64,000 nucleotides of DNA, taken from Diploptera punctata (taxonomy: Eukaryota > Arthropoda > Insecta > Blattodea > Blaberidae). Below the pieces are notes generated by a model that was given only the letters and a program-made list of their open reading frames with translations, did not search any database and was not told the DNA's origin. A program made the translations under genes and the position numbers. The first letter of the stretch is position 1; the number at the start of each line of letters is the position of its first letter. Shown one piece after another: positions 38,501-44,500 of the stretch. The stretch spans positions 124,001 through 188,000 of the forward strand of contig JASPKZ010007429.1 in NCBI GenBank assembly GCA_030220185.1, read 5' to 3'.

Positions 38501-41500
38501 AATTTTAATAATTAAATCTATGACAGCTATTTTGATACACTGTATTTTCTTCAGATGTATGCCAAATTTACAAATAAATTTTTACTTGATGTTTTTATTA
38601 TTAATTTAACACTTCTGACTGAAGGATAAATTATATTTGAAGAGAAAAATTTTCAGTTGAACCCGGGACCTTTGGCTTTCTGGGCCAATGCTGTACCAAC
38701 TGAGCTACCGAGGCGAGTTGAGATCTAGATGCAAATTTTTCTCTTATATACGTTGTAATTCGCACTGGCATTATAAAGTAGTGTTTAAATTCACAATAAA
38801 TGTCTTCTTAATTAAGAAGCTGCCATTTGCAAAGATAGAAACAAAGGTTTCAAAGCATTTGGCATGAGGGAATTACAACGTATATAAGAGAAAAATTTGT
38901 GTCTAGATTGTAACTTGCCTCGGTAGCTCAGTTGGTAGAGCATTGGTCCAGAAAGCCAACGGTCCCGGGTTCTAGTCTCAGTCTGAGCGAAAATTTTTCT
39001 CTTCAAAAATAAAATATTTACTTATTTGTCAGGCATCATCGGAAGTTGACAAAAGATTTCAATCAATATATAGAAATGTGATTATATTATTTTTGGTCTG
39101 GACATCTTACCTCAATATTAATGTTGATTTGTTCTTGGACATGTTTCAAAACAATTCTGTTTTATCGTCAGCTTTCCCAGACTGGTTTTATTTATGTTGC
39201 ATTATGTTGCACCACCTGGATGTCGATGTCAGCTCCATCCTGTGGTTGGCCAAAGAACCTCCAAACAAGGTCACCCTCCATCGGAATATCAAAATTCATA
39301 ACTCTGTTTCTGTTCTTCTGAATATAAATTTTTTCCCAAATAGTCAGCTCTTTTGTATTTTCTAACTGTTTTAATAATTTAGTGTCTGAATTTATATTAT
39401 GTTTTTCAGACCAAACATGAGCAGCAACTGCAGATTTTTCAATTTCTCCATTTTTAATATTTCTTATGTGTTCTTTGGTTCTAATTTTTAGGTTATAAAT
39501 GTGATGTTTTTATTACTTACCAGGAATTCATACACATTGAACCAACGAGTTTGTGTATTATTTGATGCTTACTACTAACATTTTCCATGCTTTGCACTGT
39601 TGTATCTAGTTATTAAACCTAACAATTAATAAAATTAATTTAGGTTTATTCACTTTTATTATTAAGATCACAAAACTCTTATTAATTGTGCCATGTTTAA
39701 TGCACAATAGTTGAATGCAGGCAGTTGGCTCTCTGAAAGCATCGTGACGTACATGTGCAGAATTTACGTAAACACGAGCACCTTTGTTCGTGAATTTTAT
39801 AATAGTTTCTTTTGTTTAAAAAAATCATACTGCAACTATGAAAAGGGAATGCAGTCCATAATTGGGAACTATGGCAGTTAAGGGTTAAATAAGTTTGTTT
39901 TTAACAAAATTTGTGAATTTTTTTAATGAGGAGTTTATATATTGATATTAATTAATACTTTTGGTACTCAGGGTATATGCTATTGTTACTCATCCATCAT
40001 ACATACCCGAGGCCTGTCGAGAATGGGAGAAAAGAACCAACAATGCGATTGTTGATTACATAGTACTTCCTCAGCTACCTCGTGGAGCTTTACTAGAATG
40101 GCACGTTTGGGCACATCGCCACAACAACAGGTTTGAATGTAAGTTGTTTAAAAAAATGTATGTGAGTATTATAGTGTATTACTGTATAAAGGTCAGGTAA
40201 AGTGATCCCACTACACTGCCTTACTAGCCAAAAAGGCATATCTCAAGATCTTCAAACATTTGGTAAATGAGCAATTAGTTAAACCTTCTTCTTCTTCTTC
40301 TTCTTCTTCTACTTCTTCTACTACAAGGTTTAGGCTATGCAGCCTGTTCCGGCAAAGTTAAAAGTGGAGTCCATCTTCTACGTGGTCGGCCAACATCTCT
40401 TGTTCCTCTGGGATTATACAGGAAGGTTCTTTTTGGTATTCTTTCGTTGTTCATTCTCATTAAGTGTTCTGTCCATTTCTTATTATTTTCGCTGATTTTA
40501 TCTTCAATTTTATATATATTTAATTCTTCTCGTATAGTTTCATTCCTTATTCTATCCGCTCTTGTGCATCCTTTCACATTACGTAAAAACAGCATTTCTG
40601 CAGTCTGTATCCTGCTTTTATCCTTTGATTTCATTATCCAATTTTCACTTCCATACAACAACGAAGGAACAGCCATTGTTTTATATAATTTAAGTTTCGT
40701 AATTAGTTAAACCTCATACTAAGAATCAAATGAATCGGGATTCTTCTTACCTCATACTTGTATGTTTTTTTAAACACAGCACCGCAGTATCGGCGAACAA
40801 TCTTCACCATCTTCAGCTGTTTTCACAACTGTCAATTTTTTCTTTTGCCAGTAATTATTCAAACTGACATCTGGTGTTCTTTTGAAGGAGTCATTTTCTG
40901 AACTGCCATCTGGTGTATTTTTGAAGAACTTTGTAATCAAGGTTGGTTCATCTGGAATCTCAAAAGTTCATGGTTCTAGTATGGTTTTTTTGAATGTATA
41001 TCTTTTCCCAAACTGTTAAATCCAAAGGTTTAGATAGATGTTTCAAAAGTTTTGCTTCTTTTTCAATTCTATGATTCTGTAATAAACTATGTGCTGCTAT
41101 AGCTGATTTTTCAATTTCTCCATTTTTTGTGTTTCTAAAGTGTTATTTTTTACGAGTTTACAAGTTCCTTTTTGTTTTTCCTATATATATATATCCTATT
41201 GCAATTTTTGCAATCAATTTGATAAATTCCAGATTTTTTGTTGTCTGGGGTGTTAACTTTATTATTAGTTTGTGTTTAAAAACATAGAAGCATGAGGTAA
41301 GAAGAATTCATGATTCATTTGATTCTTATTAATAAAACCTCATAATGTTAAAAATTCCCAAATTTATTAATTAAACCTCATACTGCCCCAATTTGTTCAT
41401 CACAATATTTTTGTATGATATCCAAGAACTATTTTGAGGGAGGACAAAAGATTACAAGTATTTGAGAATAAAGGGGGGCATGCCATAGCGTAGTTGGTTA

Positions 41501-44500
41501 AGGCATTATACTGCAAACTAGAAGGTAAAGGATTTGAGTCCTGATGGAGTCAGGATTTTTAAACTGATTCAAAATTTCTGGTGGCACCATGACTCAGCCT
41601 CTAACAGAAGTGAGCACCAGGTACTTGTTCTGGGGGTAAAGGTGGCTGTTATGCACTTTCAGTTAAAAACCAATATTACTTAAGAGATAACCTAATAGTT
41701 AATGAATTAATTTTATTTATTTACAATAAAATAAGTTAAATAATTACATTACAGTACTTAAGTTTTAAATATAATTATATTTTATTCTTACAGATGAGGA
41801 GACTGGATGCTGTGTTGGTGATTTCCGAGTTTCAATTCGTAGACGTTGGAATTATGAAAATAATGTGTCCGCTATCGTATGTTATGTATCAATAGGTAAG
41901 ACCATTAATTTACTATATTCTTACGGAAAACTGAACTAATTAGATTTATTGTAGTGCAAATGGGCATATACTGTAATTTAAAGAAAAAAACAGCAAAAAA
42001 TGTGGAATCTGGAATTGGTATGTGATGGTTTTGGAACTTAACTCTTTGGAATTCTTATTCATATATCCTTGCATATTGCAGATTTAAATCCCAGTGGTAG
42101 AGTGATTTTTAAAGGAATTGATTCTCTTTGTAAGTGTTCTAGGTTCATTTCATTGTCTTAGATTCATCGCAAATAAAATATTGAATTGAGACCCCCTGAA
42201 GAATTTTTTTATAAGTTATTTTTTTAAGAAAAACTGTTTTGTCAGAACCATGCATCAAACCCAAGACTTCTGGTTTTATGCACCAATGCATTTGACCATT
42301 GTGTCATCCAGGCTTCTTTGTTCAAACATAAATTTGATTACATTGATTTACAATAATTTGTGTTCATTAATTTACTTATTTCTATCATAGTAATAGCTTT
42401 AGCTTCTCAATATTAATTTAATAAATTTTTCTCCTTCTTATAGCACATTCCCGTTTCCCTGTGTGGTGTGAACCTTCGTTCACAACACAGTTGGGTTGCT
42501 TCTAATCAAAGAAGACTTTATAGTGGGACTATTATAGCTGTAAAGCTATTATTATGATTTTTTGATGTTATATTTAGTTTAACATTTTCCAGTCCTGGAC
42601 AAATTAATTTTTTTGAAAAGAAAAATTAACTTCAAAGAAATATGAGTTGAGTCAAAATAACTAACTCATAATAAGAAAAATCAACATTTGAATTCGGAAT
42701 CGAACCACGGACCTTTGACTCTGTATGTCAGGATGCAGCCCACTACACCATTCCAAGGACTGGAACATGTTAAACTAAATATAACTTTACTGCTTAAAAG
42801 AAGTGGAATTCTAGTTAAAAATACTTAGAAGTCGTCTGATGGTGTTGTTAATAGCTTTAGCTATCTACCTTTAGATGTTATAAAATATTATTAGTGGAAA
42901 GAAATGCTAGCATTTGTACTGTGTTTGGAATGGTGTAGTGGGCTGTACGCCAACATGCAGAGTCGGAGGTCTGCAGTTTGATTCCCGATTCAAACATTCA
43001 TTTTTCTTAAAAAAACTATTATGATGATGACAAAAATTAATGAATGAAAACACACTTATAAAACAAACAGAAGAAAAAATAACATTAGAAAAATTCACTT
43101 ACCATCCATTGAAACACCAGAAGTTTCAAAAAATTTTCAAATAGTTTAATATAAGATTGGCACCGAAGAACAAATACAGCCTAAATAGGATGATTAAAAC
43201 CAATAAAAATGAAAAAAAAATTGAAGAAGAAAACAAATCAGAAATTTATCAGATCAAATGTAGAGATTGTGACAAAATTTACATAGGAAAAACAAAAAGA
43301 AATTTGAAAACAAGGGTGAAAGAACATCTTAGAAATGTCAAAAATGGTGAAGTGGAAAAGTCAGCAGTAGCTGCTCATGCTTGGTCAGAGAAACATCTAA
43401 TTGAATCAAAAGTCAGTCTAATTAAACAAACAAAAAAAAAACTAAAAGAACTCAATGGTTTGGGATAAAATCCACTTTAAAAAAAAACAAGTAAGAAAAA
43501 CTTATGAACTTTGAAATTCCTGCGGATTCTGATTGGATCCAGAGGTTTATCGGTCCACCAACAGAGGGAAGAAGAAGTAGTTCTTCTGATTGACATAACA
43601 TCAGTCGACAAGAAAGTACTGAAGATGAAGCCATCAAGGCTTTGAAATGACAATCTACTTAGAAGGCTGGATATGAGGAAAGGTATGAAGCATTTTAATT
43701 CAATCATATTATTATGATATTATATGCATATTTATATACTCAGATTAATTGATAAATTAATTTTTTGAAGCAAAAAATATTTGCCTGAATCGGTAATTGA
43801 ATCCAAGATCTCTAGTGTTACACACTAGTGCAAAAATACTTTGATGCAATTCATTTCAGATATATTTTTGTAGTTAATGTTTTATTTTAGGAAGTAATAT
43901 TTTGAGGTTCTTTTAATTAAATTATTTTGGGTCTGTTATATCTTACCTCAATATTAATATTGATTTGTTCTTGATTAGAAGCTAATTGAAACCTGTTCAA
44001 GAACAATTCAACCAAAATAATTTAATATTTTTGTAGGTTGTACCTTGAATATATTAAATTAATGTTGGGAAGTAAACATTATGAGGTATTAAAATTCATC
44101 GGAGAACATATTGTTTAAACAACTCACCTCATATGATTCATGCTTCCATGATATCGCGATTTCAAACATAGTCATGTTCATCTTCAGCCATAACTCCGAC
44201 TGACGAAATTCTTCGGCCGTCAACTATTCTATTGTCGCCATCTTCAGTGCTATGGTTGAATTTATGAACTTCGAAATCAATGTAATTTCAACCATAGCAC
44301 TGAAGATGGCGACAATAGAATAGTTAACGGCCGAAGAATTTCGTCAGTCGGAGTTATGGCTGAAGATGAACATGACTATGTTTGAAATCGTGATATCATG
44401 GAAGCATGAATCCTATGAGGTGAGTTGTTTAGACAATATGTTCTCCGATGAATTTTAATGTACCTTGAATACTGTATTTTAAAATAGATCACTAGAAAAA

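Larger units (their letters stand above)
43030..43695 (+). mobile_element. Penelope-like element, 3' part with GIY-YIG and hammerhead
   Basis: This holds the most complete GIY-YIG frame in the window (43157-43468), then the end of the protein, and a perfect hammerhead before the CTGGATATGAGG border. The reverse transcriptase that precedes GIY-YIG in Penelope-like elements is truncated away. Confidence 0.82.
44050..44460. mobile_element. Penelope-like foldback with paired hammerheads
   Basis: After the border GGGAAGTAAACATTATGAGG, inverted arms (about 44084-44265 and 44275-44455) start at TTAAAATTCATCGGAGAACA. Both carry intact hammerheads pointing inward to outward. The arms are over 95% identical, so the foldback is young. 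Confidence 0.85.

Noticed and set aside
36480..39971. Micro-exon or alternative splice restoring the DPH6 frame
   Set aside because: GICY directly followed, after one base, by the expected VTHPSY means no residues are missing; no alternative GT/AG pair gives the needed phase.
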